From assembly GCA_027625915.1 (NCBI GenBank), contig JANTQA010000019.1, forward strand, positions 1,307,001 to 1,371,000: a stretch of DNA of 64,000 bases. The letters run 5' to 3'. The notes below the pieces were generated by a model. That model was not told the DNA's origin, made no database searches, and was given only the letters and a program-made list of their open reading frames with translations. The position numbers and the translations under genes are program-made. The DNA is from Anaeramoeba flamelloides (Eukaryota; Metamonada; Anaeramoebidae). This document shows positions 11,839-23,800 of this stretch, one piece after another. How positions within the stretch are numbered: position 1 is the stretch's first letter; each line of letters starts with the position of its first letter.

Positions 11839-12531
11839 ATGCGAACTCTTTTTGTTTGCTTTCTTTTAACATTTTTGTCCTGTCTACATTTCTCAAAGTG
11901 TTATGATTTAAGTTTTGATATTCCTTATAATTCGAAGCCGCTTGACAGTGATTTTGCATGCCTAGCAGAACAAGGATATTCTTCTGGTGTTGTTGAGGGA
12001 TTAAAATCAAATGGAAATTGTGCATTTGACGCAAAGTACAAATTGGATTTGTGTAATGGCCACCAATCGAGATGTGATCTTGCCTTTGATCTTGATCGCG
12101 AAAAAGATCCTGTCACTCAAATAAATGATGCAATTGATTGCTTAAAAAAAATCAATGTCCAAAATTCTGATTTTAATAAAATCTGGGCTATTGTTGAGTT
12201 AGGACGGCAACCGAGTGGGGAGTGGCCAATTAGTAATAGCTCTGATCAATCCTCAAATGTTGATTTTATTTCGAAGGTGTTAATGGCTATTTCATATTCT
12301 CTTGAAGTTGATCGAATAGGGATCGAAACTTCTAAGACTGACTGGAGCCAAATTACTGGTGACTCAACAATAGGAATTGAGTTTGGTCTTTACTACCATG
12401 GAGACAACCAAGAAAATTTTGAGGATTTTGTTCCATTTGGTGGGTGGACTTTTGATCAAGTTGAAATGAAAAAATATTCCACAAACCAAGAAATTTGTAA
12501 AGCAACTTTTGATCTAGGCCTTATTCAATAG
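11839..12531 (+). CDS. Secreted GH25 lysozyme-like protein, one catalytic Asp missing
   Basis: 230 aa, intronless, ending in TAG. Residues 1-21 form a signal peptide (RTLFVCFLLTFLSCLHF), so the protein goes to the secretory or phagolysosomal route. The rest follows the amoebozoan/nematode GH25 layout: the first-strand Asp motif YDLS (D23), CLAEQGYSSGVVEG, a Cys-rich middle with regularly spaced DPVTQI, KIWAIVELG, and the typical C-terminus FEDFVPFGGWTFDQVEMKKY plus a late Cys (C220) and FDLGL. Known GH25 enzymes (peptidoglycan muramidases) carry a WxDxE core. Here it is W116-A-I118-V-E120: the Glu is kept and the Asp is Ile. The protein may therefore be an inactive or altered-specificity member. 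Size is normal for the family. Fold assignment is by motif pattern only. Confidence 0.75.
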   Translation: MRTLFVCFLLTFLSCLHFSKCYDLSFDIPYNSKPLDSDFACLAEQGYSSGVVEGLKSNGNCAFDAKYKLDLCNGHQSRCDLAFDLDREKDPVTQINDAIDCLKKINVQNSDFNKIWAIVELGRQPSGEWPISNSSDQSSNVDFISKVLMAISYSLEVDRIGIETSKTDWSQITGDSTIGIEFGLYYHGDNQENFEDFVPFGGWTFDQVEMKKYSTNQEICKATFDLGLIQ

Positions 12532-13591
12532 AAGTTCGTTTCTTTGTCAATAGTTTTTGGGTGACTTTTAAATAATTAATTCCATTTTTGCATTAATTTT
12601 TTTGTGCTTGTAAGGGATGTTCAATAACCAAAAATTGGTTTGATTTTTGTGATGTTTTTAAAAAAAAAGTTGACTAGATGTTCTGAAATTTAAAGACACC
12701 TTGAAATGTTTTTGAATTTTAAAATTTCCTACCTTGGTATTTTTTCAGTCAATTTTTTTCTCAAAATATAAGAAAGCGAAAAAATTTGATAATTTTTGAA
12801 AATTTGTGGATTAATAAAAAAAAAAAAAAAATTGTAAAGATTTTATTCCCAAGTCATACGCTCTCACAATTTCTGAAATAAAAAATGAAAAACTTTACAA
12901 ATTTTCAGCTTGTTTTTTGAATATTTCCATCCTCCATTTTTGATTTTTCAAAATATCAGATCAGTAAAAAGTGTTTGTCTTTAATTTTACGAAATGGATA
13001 CTCAACAATCCAATTTTTGAACTTCGTTTTTGATTTTCTTTTTGATTCCCAAAAATTAGTTATAAAATTTGAAAAAAAAAAAAATAGATACTTTTCCAAT
13101 TCAAATTGAAAAGTAAATTCAAAAAAATTCTAATCACAACACCCAATTGTATTTGGGAAAATGTAAATAAAAAAATATTTACGAAAATGCAACTAACTGA
13201 AGAATATTTTTATTAATTTCAAAAGATATTTTAAGTCATTGGATTCTCAAACTTTCGTACACTACTGTTATTTATTTTTTTATCTTTAGGGGATCAACTT
13301 TCTCGAAAACAATGCAGAATTTAAAAATATGTTATTGGTGGTGTTTGGCATTGAAAAAATTTTGTATATGTAAAGTGTCAAAAAATTCTGATCAACTAAG
13401 TAACCCAGAAAAGTATTTTTTTTTTGTAGGATCAAGTTATTTTTTCCATTTTTTCTGAAAAAGATAACTATTAAATTCAATTTTTTTCTCACAATTTAAC
13501 AATTTTTTACCCCATTTATCATCATTTTGATCATTATTATACACTAATATTTCTTTGTTTCAAGTTATTATGAAAAAGAAAATTATCAAGT
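12532..13591. other. 3' flank of the lysozyme-like gene, AT-rich spacer
   Basis: No gene seen. A short 68-codon minus-strand frame near 13286-13492 has the composition of the surrounding spacer and is not called. Confidence 0.4.
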
Positions 13592-16500
13592 CAGTAGTAT
13601 TTTTTAAAAAATAAAAAGAAATATTGATTATACCTTATTATAATTTTTATTTTTTTTTGTAATTTGTGTTTCGACTTGGGGAATGGATGAGTTGACATCA
13701 TACAAACAATTTATTAATTTGAGTTTATTTTTTGAATGTCAAAAATTCACAATTTTCAAATATAAAACAAAAATAAGTTGCCAATTATTTTTATTAACAG
13801 CTCAGTTAATGCATTTATATTGTGTAATGCATATTTATAGTAGTATGTTGAAAAGTATTAATATAGAAAAAAACATTTATTGCCTAGAAATTTATTTTAT
13901 TAATATTTCAATTCAAATCTCAACAAATAAAAAGATTCGAAGTGTTGACTATTAAATAAGGCTAAATTTTATAAGATGATTAAAAGGGATTTTTCTCTGA
14001 AAGTTGTAACTATTATTCTTGAGTATAAATTTATTATTCTTTAAAAATCTTAAAAAAGTCGTTTTTATGTTTTCAAAAAAAGAAAAAAAAATATGAAAAA
14101 AATTTTGAACTTTGTAAAGTTTTCGAAATAAATTGTTTGGTATTATTCTTCAGAACTGTTATAAGAATTTATTTCATTTATATGATCAAAAAAATCGATT
14201 TTGAATTTTTTTTAAAAAATTACCTAATTCACACATATATTCAATACAATTTTATTTTGAAAAATAAGATTTCTCTTTAAAAAAAAAATAAGTTTCTGTT
14301 AAAAAAATTGTAAAATGATTTTAAAATATAAAATTTTAGAACTACCCTTCTTAAAATTATATACTAATATTTTCAATCTGTTGAATAAATCATTTTTTCT
14401 TGTTTTAGCCGGAAAGAATACACTCCAAAAAGAAAAAAAAAATCTTTATGTTAATATTCCTGGTAATAAAGACTATTTTTATTTTGTTAGAATGATTAAA
14501 ATGGACTTATACAAGTGAAAAAAATTGATAATGTTGGAAATATAAAGGATTTTCAATTTTTATTTTATTTTTTTTTTTTTACTTTTTATTGATTGGGAGA
14601 AGTGATCAAAGATCTTCATTTAATTGTTATTCTTTTTTCAATTTGATAAATAAAATGAAAATTTATTTAATTTATGATTTATTCCTCAAATTTAAAAAAC
14701 CGCAATTTGCTTTCCTTGAGTTTTATGTTTATTTGGAAAATAAATAGATTGTACAGATAAAACAGATAAAATCAAGAAACCCACCATAAGTTTTTACATA
14801 ATTTAGAAGTATTGATTTAAAACAAAGATTTTACTCTATTCTTTTTAATTCTGGAAAACCACAATAAACTTTTTTTTCATTTGAGAAATAAAAATAAAAT
14901 TTCTAAAATTTTCATTTTATTTCTTATATTAAAAAAAACGCTGCTAGGTTTTTCATAATTGAAAAGAATTGAGTTAAATCTTTGATTTTACTCCAGTCTT
15001 TTGAATTATAGAAAACCTAGGCACTTGGTGGCACTTGATGACACTCTTTCTGATTACTTATAGTAAATTAATAAATAAAAAGATAATGGTTTATTTAAAA
15101 CTCAAAAATATTTTGGAATCAACCTAGTTGTAATTGTTTATTGCTTAAAAAAACAAAAATAAAAATTAAAAAAAAAAAAAAAAAAAAAAGCAAGTTAAAA
15201 AACTCTAAAAAAAATATGTTACCATGGCCGTTGATAAACTATTTTAAAAAAAAAAACAACAGCCCTTTTTTACCAAGAACGCTCAAAAAACAGAAAAGAT
15301 CGATTTTATTTAAAATTTTGTCATCCAATAATTTCTAAGAAATTGTGATTACTTGGTTGAGAGGTAGTTGTTTAGTAGCTAACATTTTTTTCTTTTTGAT
15401 CAAATCTTTTTTGATTTTCCCAGTTTTTGTTTTTATCTTTTTTTTTTATTTACAAGTTACCCACACCAACTAGTTTCTGTCCTTCCAGTATTACTAATAA
15501 CCAGTTGATTTTTCTTCATAGTAGTTCTTCCCCCATTTAAAAAGAATATTCAATGATAGAAAAAAATAGAATTAAAAAAAAAAATTTTCTTTTTCATAGA
15601 AAATTGCAAAAAAAAATTGATCTCACAGAAAAAATTATCTTTTTTGGGTTTCTGAGTATATCAGAATTTTTCTACACTTTAAATATACAAATTTTTTAAA
15701 TGTAAAAATATAAAAAAAATAACATATTTTAAAAGTTTACCCTTCTGTAATGAAAGGTTTGTCATTTCAATTAGTTTTTTTTTCTATTATAAAAATAAAT
15801 TTACCCCATTTATCACTATTGTGCGAAATATTGGATAATAAAAAGGTTTTATTTGAATGGATATTAATTTAATTTTTTTTTTTTTTTTCTTTTTGGTACA
15901 ATTCTTTTAGTTAAAAAAAAAAATGATTTATTAAACATATTGAAGTCATTATTTCAATTATTTTAAGAAGGGTAATTATAATCATTAAAATTTTAAAGTA
16001 AAAGAAGATTTTTACTCATAAATTTTGTTTTTATTTTTATATGAAATTTAATTTTTATAAATAAAATTTTCGTGGAGATATTTAGGAACTAGTTAATTTT
16101 ATCTTCAAAATTTAGTATCACTTTTAATCTGAAAAAATGATTTAAATTGTTAAAAAATTCTTGTGAATAAGACAAAACAATTTATTAAAAAATTTTTCAA
16201 AATTCATAACAATTTTTTTCGCAATTTTTTTTAGATTTTTGGAAATAAGAAGATGAACTTTTTGAAAACATTCGAGGATCGTTTTTTTTTCACTTATTAG
16301 ATCTGTGGACTCACTGAGAAATTTTTTTTAAATTTTCATCAAATTTAGAGTTATTTAATAACTTGTACGTCTAATTTATTTATTTTTTTTATGATGAGAT
16401 TTGAATTGAAATTTTTTTTTTTTTTTTCAAAATCAATACTTTCCAATATAAAACCAAAAATATGTTTTCAGAATTTTGAAGAATTAACTTGAATGTTAAT

Positions 16501-16690
16501 AAATTTAATAGATTACTATTTTTAGTTTTATATTGAAAAAATACGAATTTTCTAATTCAACAAAGAGACTCAAATTAATAAATTGTTTTTAATAAGGTAA
16601 ACTCATCCATTTCATAAGTCGAAACACAAATTACAAAATAAAAAAATTAAAATATCTTGACAATATTTCTTTTTATTTTTAAAAAATACT
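13592..16690. repeat. Family E: large inverted repeat, about 0.85 kb arms
   Basis: The left arm (13592-about 14450) and right arm (about 15870-16690) are reverse complements with many small differences. Markers seen in both are GTAATTTGTGTTTCGACTT, GGATGAGTT, AATTTATTAATTTGAGT, TTTCAATTCAAATCTCA, TACCCTTCTTAAAAT and CCAAAAAGAAAAAAAAA. The order is kept along the whole arm. The spacer (14450-15870) contains a family H hairpin repeat at 14690-15045. The structure is either one transposon with very long terminal repeats or two head-to-head copies. A third, partial copy lies near 47400-47510. The 90-codon frame at 13683 is not preserved in the other arm. Confidence 0.65.
14690..15045. repeat. Family H hairpin repeat (copy H1)
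   Basis: It shares words with H2-H4: AAAACCTAGGCACTT, GTGGCACTTGATGACACTC, and a foldback in which AAAGAATTGAGTTAAATC pairs with GATTTTACTCCAGTCTTTT. No coding content. Confidence 0.55.
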
Positions 16691-17842
16691 AAATTCTAAA
16701 AATTTAAATTTTGTATGAGAATCTCTAAAATTTTTTCATTAGGATATCTCTCAATGATAATATAAACAAAATATGAAAAAAGAACAACAAATGAATTTAA
16801 TATTCTATCTCAAATAAAATAATATCCATAAAAAAAGGCATAAAATTTCTCCAAATTTCTTTTAATTTTTTTTTTTTTTTCAATTATTTACTTTCAATTT
16901 TTGAATTGAAGATATCATTAAAACCAAAGTATAATTTTTTTTTTTATATTTTCGAAGAATCTAGAACTTGAGAATATCAAAATAATTTTTAATACATTCT
17001 TGTTTGTTTCACTTTTAGTTGTTGTTGTATGATCTTGCTACCCCTTTCAGTTTATTATTCAAAAGAAAATCCTTATTGTTAATAGTGGCATTTTCATCAT
17101 AAATGATAAAAAAATTTCACTTATTGTCATTTTCCTTTTTTAAATAGAGATATCAAAAACTACAACCCCCATCATTATCAACCCTATTTCGAAAAAAAAA
17201 ATTTAAAGGGGGGTTAAAGTGAAAATTATAAATAATTTAATAGGTACATACCAGGATGGAAAATTATTTAACAACACAATTGCGAACTCGAAATTAAGGA
17301 CATTTTTCAATCAAAAAAGGCAACACTTTTTGAAATTTCTCACTAAATTTTCCAATTTCAATCAGAAAACTCTGATACTAATATTTGAATTATAAATGGT
17401 AAAAAAATTTACATTACATCTTCCTTGTCCTATTTTCCTTTTACATATAGAACTTTCAAAGAAATAGATTATTAATAATGTTTAAATTGATTGGTGTGAT
17501 TCTTTTTTGTTCGAGATACATTTTGTAAGAACTAACAACATTAATTGAAATCAATAGTTCAAAATTCAAAAAAGATAAACATATGGGATATTGTCAGTTG
17601 AAATATCCAAATATAATAAATCAAGTTTTCTAACAAGATCAATATTTATATTAAAAACGACCAAATATGATAAAAAAGCTTCAACAGAAGAATTATAAAT
17701 AAAACCTGAACAATTTTCATTTCTTATTTTTTTTACTTTAAATTTATCCTTTTTAATTTTTTTGAAAAAAAAAATAAAAAAGAAACAATCTACAATTTTT
17801 CCAGTTGTTTGAAACCCTTAACAAAAAAAATTTCAAAAGCTA
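16691..17842. other. Upstream flank of SMC3
   Basis: AT-rich, no gene or repeat recognised. The last stretch before the SMC3 ATG is rich in T and A with no clear TATA element. Confidence 0.4.
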
Positions 17843-20800
17843 ATGGTATTCATTAAAAAAGTGAGAATCAAATATTTCAAATCCTTTAAGGAAATCGTAG
17901 AAATTCAAGAATTTGATCCCAAAAGTAATGTTATTGGTAAGTCTTTTTATTCAAACTTACGATCCTTTTAAAGAACACCGTTAAACATAAAAGCCCCACA
18001 ATTCTTTTTCTTTTTTAAATTGTTTTTTACACCACACCTTCCCTTGATGATAGTTGGAAAAAATGGATCTGGTAAATCGAATTTTTTTCATGCAATTAGG
18101 TTTATTCTTTGCGATATATTTAACAATGTTAGGACAGTAGAAAGACAAACAATTGTCCACGTATAAATCACCAATTTTCTTTTCTTTTCTTTTTTCTTTT
18201 TTTCTTTACTTTTGAATTTTGTTTCAACCCTTCCAAAAAAAAAACAATCCTTTCATTTTTTTTTTTTTTTATCAAAAATCAAAGGAAGGAAGTGATTTGC
18301 ATAGTGCTGAAGTTGAAATAATTGTTGAAAATTCAGATAAAAGGTTCCCAATTGCAAGAAAAGAAATTAGTTTAAAAAGAACATTGGGTTTGGTTGAAGA
18401 CAATTATTTTATTAATAACAGACATGTCAAGTAAGAATACCATCATAATTTTCATTTTTTTTTTTTTTTCATTTTTTTAACGAATATATTATTTGATCAA
18501 AAAGAAAGACTTTCAATAAAGAAGAGAAAAATTTTACAATTCTTGTTTTTACACACTACTGTTAATTACAAAATAAAAAGATCAAAATTTTCATTCAGCT
18601 TTTCAAAAAAATACACCCGAAAGAATAAAATAATTTCTAAAGTTCCCCAGAGTATAAAAGGATAATGAACAAATAAGCTTCTAAGAGAATTAAAAATTTC
18701 AAATGTAACAAAGATTTATAAAATTCTTTTAATGGAAAGCTGAATGAAAATTTTGTTCAATTTATTTTACATAAATATTACTTCGAAATTCGTTCAATGA
18801 CTCATTCCTAACATTTGAAATTTAAATTACTTGGATAATTTAATCCTCTTCTCCGATTTTTTTTATTCTTCAATTTTGGTTTCCTTGAGAATTATCGTTT
18901 CACCAACACAAACCGAACTTTTCAAATGTTAAAAAAAGATCTCCAATTTCGATTTCTTTATATTTTTACTTGGAAAAATAAAAGAAGATGGAGTTAATAG
19001 TTTGTTTTCCAATTTGCTGATGAAACACAGAAAACAGTTTTTCATTTTTCAGTCACTTAACCAATTGAATAGAAAACATGATAATTAAGAGTGTTTGATT
19101 TCAAATACGAGTAACAAATTCTTTTTACACCTTTTTTTTTTTTTTTTTGGTCGGTTAATCCTGTTGTCTCAGTCATTTCCTAAAAAGTGGAGCAAATTTC
19201 TTTTAAAATATATTTATTAAACCAAATATTCAAAAGAGTATTTAAATATCCAAAATCATTAAACACCATTTATAGATTCTTGATAATAATTCAATTTGTG
19301 TTCTTAGTATTGTATTACATAAATAAAAGATATTAAATTTTATAATCTCGATTTTATCTGATATTTTTTAATGATGAAAATTGGTGTTTATTATTTTCTT
19401 TTTGATTGAAAAAACCGTTTTCATACCTTATTTAATCTCAACAATTTTTTCAAATAGAATAGAAAACATATAACAACATTTGGTCGTTTAAAAAATCATT
19501 TTTGACCTTACCATATTTTCAGTTTTATATTGAAATTTGACCTACATTGCTTTCACCAAAAAAAGTGCTATTTTTTTTTTTTCATTTTTTGGAAATATTT
19601 CAACATACATATTTTGAAATAAATAGCTAAGCCATTGATCCAATTGGTATTAATATTGAAATTAATTGGATATTGTTGATTAATGAATACTTTCACTAAA
19701 AAAGATGATATTTTATGAAATGTAAAAAAAAATACCCCATTTTTTTGGAAATACCTTAGAAATAGCCCGAAGAAGAATTTTGAATTGAAAATAAAATTTT
19801 TTCCTGCTTAAGGAATTAGCGTCTACCAAAGAGAAGTCTAAGAGGAAAGTATGCCGTAATTACGTGTAAATTACATTAGTTCCCCATGACCCAAATCTCT
19901 CTAAAAAATCGATTAGTGAAGTAGTACTAAAAGTTCATCTCCTCAATTAAAAATGATCCTCATTATTAGCGAAAAAAATCCAATAATTTCAGAAACAAAT
20001 TTGAATTTTTAGTCACAAATTTAAAGGACGAATTTTCAATATACATACTCTAAAATTGAAAAATTATCTTTCAAAAATTTTTCTTGTAATGTGGAGAAAT
20101 GTAGATTAGTTGCTAAAAAATTATTCCATTTTAAACAATTAAACAATTAATTAATAGATTCGTTTGACAAATTATTTCCAAAATATTGGAAATATATTGA
20201 TGTTACAATTAGATTTATAAAAAGCAAACAAAACGAATCTGTCTTTGGGTTTTTTATGTTGATGATTATTGAGTTAATCTTTGAAATTAAAAAAATGGAA
20301 AAAATAGTTACTTTTGAAGGTTTTAAATTTCAATTATTAAAATATTGGAATACTATTATTTTGAGTTTCTGTTTTTTAGATTTGGAAAAGTAATTTAAAA
20401 AAAAATTCCAAAATGAAGATATTTTTTAATAGTGATCCTTAGTAATAAATTTATTTTGCCAATAATATTTATAATATATTTTTTAGAGTCATGTTAACGA
20501 TTTTCGCATTAATATCATTTACACCCAATTACAACACACTTTGACTATGGATGAATCTAGGGTGACGCTAATCCCTTAACATTCTGGAAAAAAATTGTCA
20601 AATCAATTTTAATTGTAAGACGATAGTGAAAAGGAAGTTTTTTAATAATTTTTTTACTCTATTTTTCACTTACCAATAAAGATATCTGAAACTGAAATTC
20701 CACAAACTGGATTAAAGTCTATTCTTTAAAGCTTAAATACTAATTCACAATGAATAAAAAAATCATAACAACAAAAAAATCACAAAAAAGTTGATTTTAA

Positions 20801-23800
20801 CAAAAGTCCAAAATTAAAATCTCAAATTTAGTATAATTTGAATCATTTTTAAATTTTTGGTTTAATTTTGTGTTTTGAATTTAATTCACAATAAACAATC
20901 TAATTTTTGGATTAGGTTATTGTTTTAAAATGGACAAAAAAAGATATTTTTTGAAAATAAGAACTTTTGCGACTATTTTACAATTAAAACGGATTTGAAA
21001 ATTTTAATCCTGAATAGTTATTTGTTTGTGGACCAAATAGCAATCAAACCAATTCGTTCAGTATTGAGTTTTAATTGAAGAAAATCTTTTCAGGAATTTA
21101 ATATACTCTACTTTGATGTTTTATTTTTAAATGATTGATCTTTAAATGTAAATAATATTTGAAATTTAAATTTCAGTATCAACTTGAGAAAGTAAAATAA
21201 AAACAAATAATAATAAAGAATCTGTTGTATGGAAAAATGTAAAACAATTTTGTATTTTATAAACAATCATTTATAAAATTCAAAAAAAAACTTAAATAAT
21301 CTACTCCCCTTATTAAAATATCAAAAAAAAAAAATATCAAAATTTCTTTGAAAAATAATTATGTGTGAACCAACCCAAAAAATCAATTTAAATCTCTATT
21401 CTATTCACAACAACAAACATCAATATTAAATAAAAAAAATAAATAAATAAATAACAAAACAAAAATAAATAAACAAAAATTCAAAAGAAGGTCAGATTTT
21501 ATCAATTTTTTAGAAAGTGCAGGATTTTCACAGACAAATCCATATTATATTGTTCAACAAGGTAAAGTCAATTCACTGGCGATGATGAAAGATTCCGAAA
21601 GACTAGATTTATTAAAAGAGGTTTCTGGTACGCGGATGTATGAAGAGAAACGAAAGGAAAGCTTAAGGATTATGTCCAAAAACGAGACCTCTTCTGGGCA
21701 AATTAATCAGTTTTTGGAAGACATTGAATTAAGGCTCAAAGAATTAGACGAAGAAAAGGAGGAGTTGAAGCAATATCAATTATTGGATCGACAGAGGAGG
21801 TCTCTTGAATACACGATCTATGATCATCAACTCACATCGTTGAGGATGAAATTGGACAAGATTGAAGAGCAAAGGAAGACTGAATCTGAAAAGGCCTCCC
21901 AAATTTACCAAGAGGCCTCAAGCCTCAAAGAGAGCATCAAAGAAATTGGCTCTGAAGTGAAAGATCTCGATCGGAAAATAGAATCCTTTGAAACGGCAAA
22001 CACGATGCTGATGATCGAAAAGGAGTCTTTAATTAAATCAAGGGTAAGGTTGGAATTGGACGTCAAAGACTTAAAGGAGAAGAAGAGCACGAACAACAAA
22101 AGGTGTAACGAGATCGAGAACGAGATCCAGCAATTAACAGAGCGTATCGAGTCTACGAAGAAAAAGCTCAAAAAGGAAATCGATCCCAAATTCCAAGAAC
22201 TTGTCAGGAAGGAAAACGAATTAAAGTTGAAAATAACATCCTCAGAAGTCACCCGTGACAATCTGTATTCCAAAATTAATAGGAAGTCTGAATTTGAAAA
22301 CTTGGATCAAAAAAGGAAGTGGCTCAATGAGAAAATTGAATCCTTTGACAAAGAGAAGAAAGGGGAGCAGGAGATCTTGGATAACGTCATGATCCAATTT
22401 GAAAAAATGTATAAGGAGCAGAACGAAAAGGAAACAGAATTGGAGACCAGGAAATTGAATGTTAACAAAAGGAAGAAAATGATTGAAAACTTAAATTTGG
22501 AAATCAATAACAAAAAATCCACACGGGACAACCTGATGAATGAAAGAAAGGAATTGTGGAGGGAGGAGTCCGAAATTGAATCACAAATCCAAAATATGAA
22601 AGAACGCTTATTGAAGATCGAAACTCAATTGCAATCCACGATCGGGAAGGGGATCGCAGTCGGGCTCGAGGCAGTGAAAAAAATCTGCCAGCAGAACCAC
22701 ATCCCAGGCGTATATGGCCCCATCATTGAGCTCTTAGACTGCCAAGAAGAATTCATGACGGCGGTCGAGGTGACAGCAGGGATGGCACTCTTTTTTGTGG
22801 TGGTCGACTCCGATGAGACAGCCTCAAAGATCTTAAACAAAATGAACCAACAGAAAGTCTCTGGAAGGGTCACCTTCGTTCCTTTAAATAAAATTCGCAT
22901 CCAAACACAACAATTGCAAAAGCTTAATGAACAAACCTATGAAGATGCCGTGCCAATGATCAAAATTTTAAATTTCCAATCTTTATTTAAAAAGGCCTTT
23001 CAGCATATTTTTGGTAAAACTTTAATTTGTAAAAATTTAGAAGTTGCAACAATGTACTCGAAAACGAAAAACGTTAATTGTGTTACTTTAGAAGGGGACC
23101 AAGTAAATTTTTTTTTTTTAATTTCCTTTTTCTAATTTTTTTTTTTTTCAAAACTATTTATTTTCTTGTTTTATTTCGTAAGATTGATCTATTATAAAAA
23201 GAGATATTTTTTTGGGGAAGAAAAACCTAAAATGCATTTTAATTTATTTTTTCTCATGAAATAATAAAAGTGGTTGAATGAACAACAAGATTATTGGTTT
23301 TGCATTCACATAGATCTCTGTATTTTGGGAAATATTCAATTTTTTTTTAGTATTTATTTCTTTGATAAAATATTTCCAAAAAAGACTGGCAAATTTATTT
23401 TGAAATATCTTTATTAAACTATATATATTCGTTTCCAAGTCTACTGTGGATTTTTCTATTGAATTTGATTGTGCCCTGTTTTATCCAAAAAAAATGCATT
23501 TTTTTTTTTTTTTTTTTTAATTTTTTTGGAAATATTTTGATGAACAACATTTTGAAATATATTCAATAGACATTGATTCAATCAGTATTGATACTTCTCT
23601 TAATTTTATATTACCATTATATGAATAGAAGTACTAACAGAGATAATTTTATTTTAAATGAAAAACAAATTCTTCACTTTTTTGAAAACACTTTATAAAT
23701 AATTTTTATTTAAATAAACTGACTTTCGAAAATTACCAACTCTGAAAGCTTTAATTTTTTCATCCATTACTTTAATTCTGAACATTTTCCATTTCAATTA

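Noticed and set aside
13683-13955. 90-codon ATG frame in the family E left arm
   Set aside because: Not conserved in the inverse arm; about two frames of this length are expected by chance in DNA this AT-rich.
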